This document shows positions 8,605 to 17,388 of a stretch of 64,000 bases of DNA, piece after piece. The notes under the pieces were generated by a model. It saw only the letters and a program-made list of their open reading frames with translations, was not told the DNA's origin and searched no databases. Numbering within the stretch: position 1 is the stretch's first letter; the number at the start of each line of letters is the position of its first letter. Position numbers and translations under genes: made by a program. Source of the DNA: CAYJAD01 sp964370675 (lineage in GTDB: Bacteria; Desulfobacterota; Desulfovibrionia; Desulfovibrionales; Desulfovibrionaceae); NCBI GenBank assembly GCA_964370675.1, contig CAYJKC010000007.1, positions 1 through 64,000 of the forward strand, written 5' to 3'.

Positions 8605-8754
8605 GAATGCCTCGATATACTTAATATTAATTTACAATCATTGCTCTAAATATTACATTTAAGAAATACTTGACGAGCAAGACAATGCTTGTTCAAATAG
8701 TACATATAAAAAAAGCACTCTATACACAAACACAATTTTACGCAATGGAAGAAT
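8605..8754. promoter_or_regulatory. Divergent ugd/nnr intergenic region
   Basis: Promoters of both ugd and nnr must lie here. The best structure is an imperfect inverted repeat, TTGACGAGCA (8670-8679) with TGCTTGTTCAA (8686-8696). Its left arm could also serve as a -35 box (TTGACG) for nnr, but the matching -10 (TCAAAT) is poor. Confidence 0.3.
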
Positions 8755-10362
8755 ATGCCCATAAATTTGCAAGCTCCCCCCCTGCCCACTCCGACAGAAA
8801 TGAAACAGTGGGATAATGCCGCCATAAAGCTTGGAATTCCTGAATTTACGCTCATGGAAAATGCCGCGCGTGCGGCTTTAAATGTTTTACAAAGACTTAA
8901 AGGCTGCTTAGCAAATGTTCCTATTTTGCTATTCATGGGCTCTGGTAACAATGGTGGTGATGCAGCAGCACTTGCTAGACATTTACAAGATATTGGAGCA
9001 AAGCCACTGGTTTTGCATATAAAAAACCTGAGCACCTACACTGGCACTTGTGGCAAGCACACTAAATTAAGTAAAAAACTTGGTATTCCATTTATCCAAA
9101 TACCGCAAAAAGGTGAAATAATTTTAGAAAAATTAGTACCACCCCCATGGCACAAACCACATATCATTATTGATGGTTTACTTGGAACAGGTTTTAAACC
9201 ACCTCTACGCCCTCAATTTTTGGCATGTATTAAACTTATAAACAGCCTTGATGCATTTATTTTTTCTTTAGACATACCTAGTGCTTATGACACTATAAAT
9301 CATCATATTGATGATTTAGCAGTTAAAGCCCATGCCACAATTTGCTTTGCTGCGGCTAAGCCTAGTTTGGTTCTACCTCAAGCTAAAACCTATACTGGCA
9401 AGCTTTTTGTGCAAAAAATTGGCATACCCCATACCGTGACTAAACAATATCCAGCATCATTTAATTTACTTAGTCCTAAAAAGATAGCTAAACTTCTGCC
9501 CACATTGCCAGAGCAAAGCCATAAAGGCATTTGGGGACATATGTTAGTAATAGCAGGTTCAAAAAATCTTAGTGGTGCAGCTAAGCTGGTAGCCCACGCT
9601 GCACTGCGCTCTGGAGCAGGTTTAGTAACAGTGGCTGCACCGAGTATGCTTTGCACTGAAATAAAAACACATCTACCAGAACTAATGAGTTTTGAACTTG
9701 GTGAAGGCTATGCCTGGCCGCATGATCTTTCAGCAAATTTTGTGGAGAAGGTAGCATCAGTTTCAGCACTAGCCATAGGACCTGGCCTTGGCACAGAAGC
9801 AAACACCGCAAATTTTTTAAAAAATATTCTAGCCTTACCCTCACGTCCAAGAGCAGTAATTGACGCCGACGCTTTAAATATTTTAGCCGATAATTTGCAT
9901 TTTTTGAAACTTATCCGAGATGATGACATTCTCACCCCTCACCCAGGCGAAGCTGCACGTCTACTTGGCATTAGCAATAAAGAAGTGCAAAATAATCGCA
10001 CAGAAACTATGCATAAACTTACAACACTTGCTCCTTGCACATGGATATTGAAGGGTGCAGGGGCATTACTTGCTAAGGGTGCAAGCCCCATATGCATCCT
10101 GCCATATGACATTGCAAACCTTGCCATAGCAGGCTCTGGTGATGTTTTAACTGGTTGTGCTGCAGCTTTTGCAGCATTTAAGCCACCACTGCCATCATTT
10201 CAAGCTGCAGCCATTGCCATGACGATCCATGCTTATTGTGGATATATAACACAGCAAAACTTCCAAAGGCGCGGCAATATGGCGTCTGATTTAATAGATC
10301 TTTTACCAAGCGCAATTGCAAGTATTGCTGATTTTCCTGAGGTTTACGATGAAAACATTTAA
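8755..10362 (+). CDS. nnr: Bifunctional NAD(P)H-hydrate epimerase / ADP-dependent dehydratase
   Basis: Repairs hydrated NADH and NADPH: the N-terminal domain interconverts R and S hydrates and the C-terminal domain dehydrates the S form using ADP. The 535-residue protein has the YjeF N-domain (about 1-215, motif GSGNNGGDAAAL) and a ribokinase-like C-domain (about 235-520) with KGxxGHMLVIAGS, LTPHPGE and the catalytic-aspartate motif AGSGDVLTG. The ribosome site GGAAG precedes ATG 8755. Its end overlaps tsaE by 14 bases, a linkage seen in many bacteria. Confidence 0.93.
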   Translation: MPINLQAPPLPTPTEMKQWDNAAIKLGIPEFTLMENAARAALNVLQRLKGCLANVPILLFMGSGNNGGDAAALARHLQDIGAKPLVLHIKNLSTYTGTCGKHTKLSKKLGIPFIQIPQKGEIILEKLVPPPWHKPHIIIDGLLGTGFKPPLRPQFLACIKLINSLDAFIFSLDIPSAYDTINHHIDDLAVKAHATICFAAAKPSLVLPQAKTYTGKLFVQKIGIPHTVTKQYPASFNLLSPKKIAKLLPTLPEQSHKGIWGHMLVIAGSKNLSGAAKLVAHAALRSGAGLVTVAAPSMLCTEIKTHLPELMSFELGEGYAWPHDLSANFVEKVASVSALAIGPGLGTEANTANFLKNILALPSRPRAVIDADALNILADNLHFLKLIRDDDILTPHPGEAARLLGISNKEVQNNRTETMHKLTTLAPCTWILKGAGALLAKGASPICILPYDIANLAIAGSGDVLTGCAAAFAAFKPPLPSFQAAAIAMTIHAYCGYITQQNFQRRGNMASDLIDLLPSAIASIADFPEVYDENI

Positions 10363-10840
10363 TAGTAACAGCCTTAACGACACAACTAAACTAGGTCAAA
10401 AACTTGGACTTGCTTTAAGTGAATATTACGAAAAACAAAGTTCATTGCCCATTCAAGCTATCTTATTGCGCGGCGACCTTGGTTGTGGCAAAACATGCTT
10501 AACACGTAGTTTAGTGCAAAGTTTCCCTCAAGTGAGCCAAGCAGAAGTTTCTAGCCCAAGCTTTACACTTTGTAATACTTATGACACGAGACCAGAAATT
10601 TTGCATGTTGACCTTTATCGTTGTGAGCATAACACTCCGCACGAAGTGTTTGAAGCCCTTGATATGTCAGATAATTTAGTCATTATTGAATGGGCAGAAT
10701 TTTTACCAAGCTCAGCTTTACCCCAAAACTTTCTGGACATTTTTCTGAAGATATGCGAACAAAGCAGGTCCATTAGCCTAAAGGCTCACGGACCTAAGGC
10801 TGAAATGTTTTTACAAAGCGTAAATTTAAACGCTGTATAA
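10349..10840 (+). CDS. tsaE: tRNA t6A37 biosynthesis ATPase TsaE
   Basis: P-loop ATPase that works with TsaB/TsaD in the threonylcarbamoyl transfer step of t6A formation at A37 of ANN-decoding tRNAs. The protein is 163 residues; the Walker A motif GDLGCGKT lies near residue 41, and SSPSFTL and the HVDLYR/IEWAE motifs follow. An upstream in-frame start at 10316 is possible, but ATG 10349 has TGAGG (10338-10342) at good spacing and overlaps the nnr stop. TsaC, which makes the threonylcarbamoyl-AMP donor, is encoded at 48122-48748. Confidence 0.92.
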   Translation: MKTFNSNSLNDTTKLGQKLGLALSEYYEKQSSLPIQAILLRGDLGCGKTCLTRSLVQSFPQVSQAEVSSPSFTLCNTYDTRPEILHVDLYRCEHNTPHEVFEALDMSDNLVIIEWAEFLPSSALPQNFLDIFLKICEQSRSISLKAHGPKAEMFLQSVNLNAV

Positions 10841-10870
10841 GCTAAAAAAATAAACTATGTTGGATGAACT

Positions 10871-12097
10871 ATGAAAATACTTGTGCAAAAATTTGGCGGC
10901 ACATCCGTTGCCGACCTTGAGTGCATGCTACAAGTGCGAGAAAAGGTACAAGCAGGACTTGAGCGCGGCTATAAAATGGTTGTGGTTCTATCTGCCAGAG
11001 CAGGTGATACCAATGCCTTGCTTGGCATTGCTAACATCTGGTCTGATAAACCAGACCCTGCTGAATGTGACAGCCTTGTTTCCACCGGAGAGCAAGTTTC
11101 TATAACACTTTTTTCTATGCTATTACAAGATGTTGGCATTAAAGCACGCTCTTTACTTGGTTATCAAATTCCCATTCTAACCGATGATGCATTTGGTAAT
11201 GCACGCATATTGTCTATCGACAGCGAAGCTCTATATAACTATCTGGAAGAATATGATGTTTTAGTTGTAGCAGGCTTTCAAGGTAGTACTGCTGATAAGC
11301 GCATAACTACCCTCGGTCGAGGTGGTTCTGACACTTCTGCTGTAGCTGTAGCTGCTGCATTGAACTCTGCTGAGTGCGAAATATATACCGATGTGGAAGG
11401 TGTTTTTACTACCGACCCCAACATATGTTCCTCAGCCCGTAAAATGGATAAAGTTTCCTATGACGAAATGCTTGAAATGGCCAGCATGGGAGCAAAAGTA
11501 TTACATATTCGTTCCGTAGAATTTGCAAAAAAATATAAGGTCCCGGTACGCGTACGCTCAACATTTACCGATAACCCAGGAACCTTGGTAACTCAGGAGG
11601 ATTCAACCATGGAAGCCGTACTCGTTTCTGGCATAGCTTATGACAAAGACCAAGCCCGCGTAACCTTACACGGTGTACCCGATAACCCAGGTATAGCTGC
11701 GGCTATTTTTGGTCCGCTATCTGAAAAAGGCATACTTGTGGATATGATTATTCAAAACACCAGCCGCGACGGTGTTACGGATATGACCTTTACCATATCA
11801 CGCAAAGACTTACAAAACACCTTAAGCCTCATGGAAGAAATTTCTCAAAAAATTGGCGCCATGGAAGTACGACACGACACCAATGTGGCCAAGGTTTCTG
11901 CCATTGGTGTTGGCATGCGCAATCATAGTGGTGTTGCGGCAGCGGCTTTTGAAGCTCTACAACAAGAAAACATCAATATCTTGATGATTAGCACCTCAGA
12001 AATTAAGATTACTATTCTTATTGACGAAAAGTATGTAGAGCTTGCGGTGCGTATTTTACATGATAAATTTGGTCTTGATTGGGATATTGGCGGTTAG
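10871..12097 (+). CDS. lysC: Aspartate kinase, alpha subunit
   Basis: Phosphorylates aspartate at the head of the lysine, threonine and methionine pathway. The 408-residue protein opens with the kinase motif KFGGTSVAD; the catalytic domain runs to about residue 240 (GRGGSDTSAVA, VYTD-like and the RS-V-FA-KY region) and two ACT domains follow, the usual site of feedback inhibition. The length and the strong internal start at 11609 fit the Bacillus/Corynebacterium type, in which one gene makes alpha and beta chains. The gene starts 30 bases after tsaE and ends at a bidirectional terminator. Confidence 0.95.
   Translation: MKILVQKFGGTSVADLECMLQVREKVQAGLERGYKMVVVLSARAGDTNALLGIANIWSDKPDPAECDSLVSTGEQVSITLFSMLLQDVGIKARSLLGYQIPILTDDAFGNARILSIDSEALYNYLEEYDVLVVAGFQGSTADKRITTLGRGGSDTSAVAVAAALNSAECEIYTDVEGVFTTDPNICSSARKMDKVSYDEMLEMASMGAKVLHIRSVEFAKKYKVPVRVRSTFTDNPGTLVTQEDSTMEAVLVSGIAYDKDQARVTLHGVPDNPGIAAAIFGPLSEKGILVDMIIQNTSRDGVTDMTFTISRKDLQNTLSLMEEISQKIGAMEVRHDTNVAKVSAIGVGMRNHSGVAAAAFEALQQENINILMISTSEIKITILIDEKYVELAVRILHDKFGLDWDIGG
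11609..12097 (+). CDS. lysC: Probable internally initiated aspartokinase beta subunit
   Basis: An in-frame ATG at 11609 (codon 247) is preceded, 8 bases away, by AGGAGG (11595-11600), a better ribosome site than that of the full-length gene. The product would be 162 residues starting MEAVLVSG and would hold only the two ACT domains. Alpha2-beta2 aspartokinases with exactly this internal start, just before the ACT domains, are known from Bacillus and Corynebacterium. This is inference; no expression evidence exists here. Confidence 0.55.
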   Translation: MEAVLVSGIAYDKDQARVTLHGVPDNPGIAAAIFGPLSEKGILVDMIIQNTSRDGVTDMTFTISRKDLQNTLSLMEEISQKIGAMEVRHDTNVAKVSAIGVGMRNHSGVAAAAFEALQQENINILMISTSEIKITILIDEKYVELAVRILHDKFGLDWDIGG

Positions 12098-12118
12098 CTA
12101 CTTTTTAAGCTTAAATCA

Positions 12119-12168
12119 AAAAAAGTTCAAACTGTCTATGTATTTTCATGGGCAGTTTGAACTTTTTT
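12119..12168. terminator. Bidirectional terminator between lysC and clpA
   Basis: A perfect 16-bp stem, AAAAAAGTTCAAACTG (12119-12134) with CAGTTTGAACTTTTTT (12153-12168). The 18-base loop can pair further with G-U wobbles, leaving a 6-base loop. A and T runs on both sides serve the two convergent genes. Confidence 0.88.
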
Positions 12169-12215
12169 ATTTGAAACAATATGCTACAATTTTAAACTAA
12201 ATTTATAGCTCTGTA

Positions 12216-14435
12216 TTAATAGGTAAATTTAAGGTTATCATCATTATCAACATCAATAGTCACAGTTCCACCACGCACAAGTTTACCAAAAAGAAGTTCT
12301 TGCGCTAGCACATCTTCAATTTCGCTACGGATAATGCGCTGTAATGGTCTTGCACCGTAAATGGGGTCATAGCCTTTTTTGGCAAGCCATGCCTTGCCCT
12401 CTGGGCTTAAGACAATTTTTACTTTGTTTGCAGCTAAGCTCGTAGAGAGTTTAGCTATAAATTTATCAACAATATTTCCCATGAGCTCTGGGCTTAGTCC
12501 ACTAAAGGGAATAATAGCATCAAGTCTATTTCTAAACTCTGGTGAAAAAATATTTTCTACAGCTTTTAGACCTTTTTCTGCCAAATTTTCTGACGTTTTT
12601 TCTCCAAAGCCAAGGTTGGATTTAGTCATATCACGCACACCTGCATTGGAGGTCATAATAATAATCACATTACGAAAATCTGCTTTACGCCCTGTATTAT
12701 CAGTTAAAGTGCCATAATCCATAACCTGCAATAATACATTAAAAATATCTTCATGGGCTTTTTCTATTTCATCAAGCAAAACCAATGAATGAGGAGCTTT
12801 GCGTATGGCTTCTGTAAGTTGACCGCCTTGTTCAAAGCCAACATAACCGGGAGGAGCTCCGATAAAGCGTGATACAGCGTGTTTTTCCATATATTCGCTC
12901 ATATCATAGCGCAAAAATTGCACACCCAAACGATCTGCCAATTGCTTTGCAAGTTCAGTCTTACCTACTCCTGTGGGACCATAAAAAAGAAAGCACCCTG
13001 CAGGACGCTGCTCTGCATTAAGCCCGGCTCGTGAGCGCAAAATTGCTTTAACTGTTTGGTTTACTGCAATATCTTGCCCAAATACTTTTGAGCGTACATC
13101 TTGCTCAAGAGTGGCTAGGCGTTCTTTTTCTTGTCCTGAAACAGAACGTTCTGGAATGCCAGCCATGCGCGCTACCACCCTTTCTATATCTTGCACACTA
13201 ACCCTTGCTTTTTTGCTACTATTACTTTTAAGACGAACTGACGCACCAGCTTCATCCATAACATCAATGGCTTTATCTGGTAAAAGCCTATCTTGCATAT
13301 GCCTTGCTGATAACTCCACAGTAGCTTTGAGCGTAGTCGCAGAGTAGCTAACATTGTGATGTTTGGCATAACGCGTTTGCAAACCTTGTAAGATGGCAAG
13401 ACATTCTTCTTCAGAAGGTTCTTGAATATCTACACGTTGGAAACGCCGTGATAGGGCCCGATCCTTTTCTAAATGATTGCGAAATTCCTCATGTGTTGTG
13501 GAACCCATGCAACGAATTTCGCCACTGGCAAGCACAGGCTTTAATAAATTGGAAGCATCCAAAGAGCCACCAGACGTAGAACCTGCACCAACAATGGTAT
13601 GTATTTCATCAATAAATAAAATGGCATTAGGCACTTTTTTTAATGATGATATAACTCCTTTAAGTCTATTTTCAAAATCACCACGATAACGCGCACCAGC
13701 AAGAAGACTACCCATGTCTAGGGCAAAAATTCGGGCAGATTTAAACATTTCAGGAACTTTGCCTTCTACTATACGTAAAGCCAAACCTTCTGCAATGGCA
13801 GTTTTTCCAACTCCAGGTTCACCCACAAAAAGAGGATTATTCTTACGCCTACGGCATAAAACTTCCACTGTGCGGTCAAGTTCTTGCTCACGTCCCACAA
13901 GAGGATCAATATTGCCAGAAAAAGCCTTGGCTGTGAGTTCAATGGCATAGCGCGCAAGGGGATCTCCCTCTACACCTTCTTTAGATGAAACACCACTTGA
14001 GCCAGTGCCTAGTTCACCGTGCGAAATATACTCCAAAACATGCTCACGCGTAACACCTTGTTTTTTTAGGTAATGACTAGCATATGCATCCTTTTCTTCC
14101 ATAAGTGCAGCAAGTACATCACCAAGTTCTACTAAATCACGCCCAGCTAAACGTATATGTCGTAAAGCGCTTTCTAAAACACGTTGAACACCATCGGTTT
14201 GTAAAACCTCGCTCATATTATCTTCGTCGCGCAATTCCATATTTTGTGAAAAAAATTCTTCCAATTGATCGCGCAAAATAGCGGGACTTGCCCCACAACC
14301 TTCAAGTAATATACGACCATAATCTTCTGCGGTCATGGCATATAATAAATGCTCAAGGGTTAAAAACTCATGTTTGCGGCGATGCACATCTTGCAAAGCA
14401 AAATGCAAAACCCTTTGTAAATGTTTACCAAGCAT
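12216..14435 (-). CDS. clpA: ATP-dependent Clp protease ATP-binding subunit ClpA
   Basis: AAA+ unfoldase that feeds substrates to ClpP. The 739-residue protein has the Clp N-domain (about 1-150) and two AAA+ modules: the first P-loop GEPGVGKT near residue 204 and the second GPTGVGKT near residue 486. There is no ClpB-type coiled-coil insertion between them. The ClpP-docking loop carries LGF near residue 606. It lies 36 bases after clpS, the N-end-rule adaptor, the standard pair. clpP is not in the window. Confidence 0.95.
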   Translation of the reverse strand: MLGKHLQRVLHFALQDVHRRKHEFLTLEHLLYAMTAEDYGRILLEGCGASPAILRDQLEEFFSQNMELRDEDNMSEVLQTDGVQRVLESALRHIRLAGRDLVELGDVLAALMEEKDAYASHYLKKQGVTREHVLEYISHGELGTGSSGVSSKEGVEGDPLARYAIELTAKAFSGNIDPLVGREQELDRTVEVLCRRRKNNPLFVGEPGVGKTAIAEGLALRIVEGKVPEMFKSARIFALDMGSLLAGARYRGDFENRLKGVISSLKKVPNAILFIDEIHTIVGAGSTSGGSLDASNLLKPVLASGEIRCMGSTTHEEFRNHLEKDRALSRRFQRVDIQEPSEEECLAILQGLQTRYAKHHNVSYSATTLKATVELSARHMQDRLLPDKAIDVMDEAGASVRLKSNSSKKARVSVQDIERVVARMAGIPERSVSGQEKERLATLEQDVRSKVFGQDIAVNQTVKAILRSRAGLNAEQRPAGCFLFYGPTGVGKTELAKQLADRLGVQFLRYDMSEYMEKHAVSRFIGAPPGYVGFEQGGQLTEAIRKAPHSLVLLDEIEKAHEDIFNVLLQVMDYGTLTDNTGRKADFRNVIIIMTSNAGVRDMTKSNLGFGEKTSENLAEKGLKAVENIFSPEFRNRLDAIIPFSGLSPELMGNIVDKFIAKLSTSLAANKVKIVLSPEGKAWLAKKGYDPIYGARPLQRIIRSEIEDVLAQELLFGKLVRGGTVTIDVDNDDNLKFTY

Positions 14436-14471
14436 AAAAAATCCTTAAATATTCGTAAAATATTTTAAATA

Positions 14472-14789
14472 CTAACTATCTTCTTCTAATGTGCAGCGCA
14501 AAGGAAAACCAGCTTCACGCGCCATAATACGAGTTTGACGTACCTTAGTTTCTGCAATTTCATGGGTGTAAATACCGCATAAACCAATACCATTTTGATG
14601 CACTGACAACATAATTGCGGTTGCATCTTCAACGCTTTTCTTAAAAACTTTCATAAGCACATGCACAACAAATTCCATGCTTGTATAGTCATCATTGTGT
14701 AAAAGCACTTTATATTTTCTAGGTTCGCGCAAATCTTCTTCTAGCAATATATCACTATCATATTGAGTATTGGAGTGCGGTTTATCCAT
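14472..14789 (-). CDS. clpS: Clp protease adaptor ClpS
   Basis: Small adaptor (105 residues) that binds N-degron substrates and the ClpA N-domain. It shows the typical core KVLLHNDDYTSMEFVVHVL, the HxxGxG region (VHQNGIGLCG) and the AETKV strand. Its ribosome site AAGGA lies about 9 bases upstream. It is co-directional with clpA and probably in the same transcript. Confidence 0.95.
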   Translation of the reverse strand: MDKPHSNTQYDSDILLEEDLREPRKYKVLLHNDDYTSMEFVVHVLMKVFKKSVEDATAIMLSVHQNGIGLCGIYTHEIAETKVRQTRIMAREAGFPLRCTLEEDS

Positions 14790-14814
14790 TTAGTTAATTC
14801 CTTTACTGAGCAAA

Positions 14815-14842
14815 AAAATATTCCAGCCGTATAGCTTGTCTA
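14815..14842 (-). promoter_or_regulatory. Possible clpSA promoter
   Basis: Reverse strand: TAGACA (14842-14837, five of six matches) and, after 16 bases, TATTTT (14820-14815, four of six). It is the best pair I can see within 100 bases upstream of clpS. Confidence 0.3.
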
Positions 14843-15109
14843 AGTTTAAAAACTCATTTTATTTTGCTTCATATTAACATTTGCCAATGCTCCAAAGTAT
14901 TCGCACAAAAATTGTTCAGCTGCTTTACATTTGTACAAGCAACAAGTAAGCACTTAGAGATATTGGTCAAGATGCAATACACGCAATAAAATTTTGCAAA
15001 ATTTTTCTCGGGGTGGAGTATGCCACTTAAACGCACCTTATGGCAAGAAATATGCAAAAAATATTTCCTATTAAATTACTAAGGTAGCATTAAAAATGTA
15101 GATTGAGAG
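14843..15109. other. Non-coding gap between radA and clpS
   Basis: About 270 bases without a supported gene. A 62-codon reading frame exists on the reverse strand (14869-15057), but it has no ribosome site and no recognisable sequence. A GC-richer patch, CGGGGTGGAGTATGCCAC (15009-15026), stands out from the AT-rich surroundings. I see no clear terminator for radA. Confidence 0.4.
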
Positions 15110-16441
15110 TTATTTTTTAGAAAAAAGTCTTTGTTGTAATTGCATGACAGTATTAAGACCTTGTTTTTCTACTTGCGGATGAAAAATTGGTTCGTAGCCA
15201 AGGCGAGAAGCTTGAGCAAAGCGGATATCTTGCGCGCTAACGGTGCGAACTTGCCCATTTAAATCAACCTCACCCCAAAGCACCGCGCGTTCAGGTAAGG
15301 CTATGTCATAAAATGATGAAAGTACGGCTGCCACCAAAGCTAAGTCCATGCCTGGGTCATCAAGGCGCATACCACCGCCCACTTTGGCATAAATATCCAC
15401 CTGCCCAAAATTCAATTTGAGGCGTTTTTCTAATACTGCCAATAAAAGATGTAGCCGATTAGTATCAAAACCAAGGGCAGTACGCCTTGGTATTGCCAAG
15501 TAAGTTTTTGACACAAGAGCTTGTATCTCAACAGCAAAAGGTCTATGCCCATCAACAGCCATTACCACAGCTGTGCCACTTAATGAGGCATCACGCGCAC
15601 CTAAAAAAAATGTTGATGGATCTTCCACCAACTCCATGCCATTACTGGTCATGTGAAAAACTAGCAATTCTTCATTAGGCCCAAAACGATTTTTAAATAC
15701 CCTTAATAACCTAAACATTTGACGACGATCTCCTTCAAGAGATATGACCGTATCCACCATATGTTCAAGCAAGCGCGGACCTGCTAATGTACCTTCCTTG
15801 GTTACATGCCCAACCAAGACCAAGCAAGTGCCAGAGCTGCGACATTTTTCAATAAGATCAGTCGCCACAGCACGCACTTGGCTTACATTTCCCGGTAACC
15901 CCTCTGCTTCCATGCTACTTAGGGTTTGAACTGAGTCTACAATCAAAAGGGCTGGAGGGTCATTATTAAGAATAGGGTGTAAATCTTCCACTTGTACAGT
16001 GGCTAATGCCCATAAGTTATCATGTAATATATTAAGTCGTTGCCCACGATTCTTAATTTGGGGCAATGATTCTTCACCACTGGCATAAACAACCCTATGC
16101 CCTTGTGCTGCCACATAGCCAGCTAATTGCAAAAGCAAGGTGGACTTACCAATGCCCGGCTCTCCACCCATTAAAATGGCAGATCCAGGTACAAAACCCT
16201 GCCCAAGAATTCTGTTGAGTGGGCTAAGACCTGAGCTAAAAGCTGCATGACCTTGCTCGCTAACAGCCTTAAGGGGCATTGGGCTTTTGCCATCATGGTG
16301 CTGTTTTAATTTAGATTTGATATTTTTGACTAAGGCTACTTCTAGGGTATTCCAAGCTTGACAAGCCAAGCATTGTCCACGCCACTGCGCACTTTGTGCA
16401 CCACAGGCTGAGCAAATATAATTTTCACGCACTTTTGCCAT
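15110..16441 (-). CDS. radA: DNA repair protein RadA (Sms)
   Basis: RecA-like, DnaB-type branch-migration ATPase used in recombination and repair. The 443-residue protein has the N-terminal zinc finger (CSACG...CLAC, residues 10-30), Walker A GGEPGIGKST near residue 88, the RadA-specific motif KNRFG near residue 240, and a C-terminal Lon-protease-like domain. I chose ATG 16441 (MAKVREN) with AGG 7 bases upstream rather than the TTG two codons earlier. Confidence 0.94.
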   Translation of the reverse strand: MAKVRENYICSACGAQSAQWRGQCLACQAWNTLEVALVKNIKSKLKQHHDGKSPMPLKAVSEQGHAAFSSGLSPLNRILGQGFVPGSAILMGGEPGIGKSTLLLQLAGYVAAQGHRVVYASGEESLPQIKNRGQRLNILHDNLWALATVQVEDLHPILNNDPPALLIVDSVQTLSSMEAEGLPGNVSQVRAVATDLIEKCRSSGTCLVLVGHVTKEGTLAGPRLLEHMVDTVISLEGDRRQMFRLLRVFKNRFGPNEELLVFHMTSNGMELVEDPSTFFLGARDASLSGTAVVMAVDGHRPFAVEIQALVSKTYLAIPRRTALGFDTNRLHLLLAVLEKRLKLNFGQVDIYAKVGGGMRLDDPGMDLALVAAVLSSFYDIALPERAVLWGEVDLNGQVRTVSAQDIRFAQASRLGYEPIFHPQVEKQGLNTVMQLQQRLFSKK

Positions 16442-16526
16442 AGTCAACCTGCTTGTTTTTGATAGGTAGGCACATTAAACTTATAAATACAAAATGTTAA
16501 GCACAATTCATCTCTAAGAGTAAAAA

Positions 16527-17321
16527 TTATTCAGCTTCCACATCCTTAGCACTGATAATTTTAACCCCAAATTCTGCCACATCTGGCGGTGGATTATAAA
16601 ATAACACCATAAAAGGCACTTCGCCATTGGGTGGAACATTGGTATTTCTGCTTAAAATCTCAATTTGATTAGTTAAAAAAGATTCCAACTCTTCTTCACC
16701 AAGAACTTGGAGCTGAAAAAGCGATAACACCGTCCCTGCCAATTGTTTTTTAAGCATTAGGGTATTTTTATCCTTACCATATATAGCAGCTTCAACTTCT
16801 ATAAGATCCTTTGGGGCAGGAAATTCATTAACAACCAATCCCTCTATGACAAACACAGAGCCAATTTTTTCATTTTCTACATAATATTGGCGTACATTAC
16901 GCATGGTCATAAGCTCAACACTTTTAGCAAGAGCAGCGGCGTCTTGGGGTACTGGAGCACTCATGTAATTAATATAATACCAAAACCCACCTGCTCCACC
17001 GCCGCATAATACAAGAAGTATTATAACCAGTGTTATAATCTTATTTTTTTTGTTCTTGGGCTTTTTACCTTTGGATGAGCTATCAAGGTCTAAACTAGCA
17101 TCACCTGCTGAACTATCAAGGTCTAAATTAGAATCACCAGAATCATCCATAGGCGCGTCTGCCGGCGCGTCTGTTGGTGCATTTACTGGAGGTTCTTCAG
17201 CAAGAGAAGCTTCAAGAGTAAAAACATTCTTACATACCGAACAACGAAACTTCGCATTGGTGCGAACAACTTCGTCGGCTAGGTTAAACCTACTAGAGCA
17301 TTCTGGGCATTTTACTTCCAT
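16527..17321 (-). CDS. MJ0042-type zinc-ribbon protein with one membrane helix
   Basis: A 264-residue protein beginning with a zinc ribbon of the MJ0042 family (MEVKCPECSSRF...FRCSVCKNVF, four cysteines in residues 4-31). A low-complexity stretch rich in Asp, Ala and Pro follows, with a duplicated LDLDSS block, then a KK-rich patch, a single transmembrane helix (about 98-120) and a periplasmic domain resembling DUF3426. The topology (cytoplasmic zinc ribbon, external domain) is typical of this poorly understood delta-proteobacterial family. A GTG four codons earlier is an alternative start. It sits 67 bases after hpt. Function unknown. Confidence 0.75.
   Translation of the reverse strand: MEVKCPECSSRFNLADEVVRTNAKFRCSVCKNVFTLEASLAEEPPVNAPTDAPADAPMDDSGDSNLDLDSSAGDASLDLDSSSKGKKPKNKKNKIITLVIILLVLCGGGAGGFWYYINYMSAPVPQDAAALAKSVELMTMRNVRQYYVENEKIGSVFVIEGLVVNEFPAPKDLIEVEAAIYGKDKNTLMLKKQLAGTVLSLFQLQVLGEEELESFLTNQIEILSRNTNVPPNGEVPFMVLFYNPPPDVAEFGVKIISAKDVEAE
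17077..17142. repeat. Two tandem 33-base units inside the zinc-ribbon gene
   Basis: Units 17077-17109 and 17110-17142 are about 80 percent alike (both contain CTATCAAGGTCTAAA) and encode the repeated LDLDSS blocks in the acidic linker. This looks like a recent in-frame duplication. Confidence 0.7.
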
Positions 17322-17388
17322 AATTCTAAGCACCTACATAAATGAACTATTAATGTCATTACATTTATTTTCAGAACCTATTAAGCAT

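Noticed and set aside
14869..15057. 62-codon reading frame between radA and clpS
   Set aside because: No ribosome site, no recognisable sequence features, and composition typical of spacer DNA.
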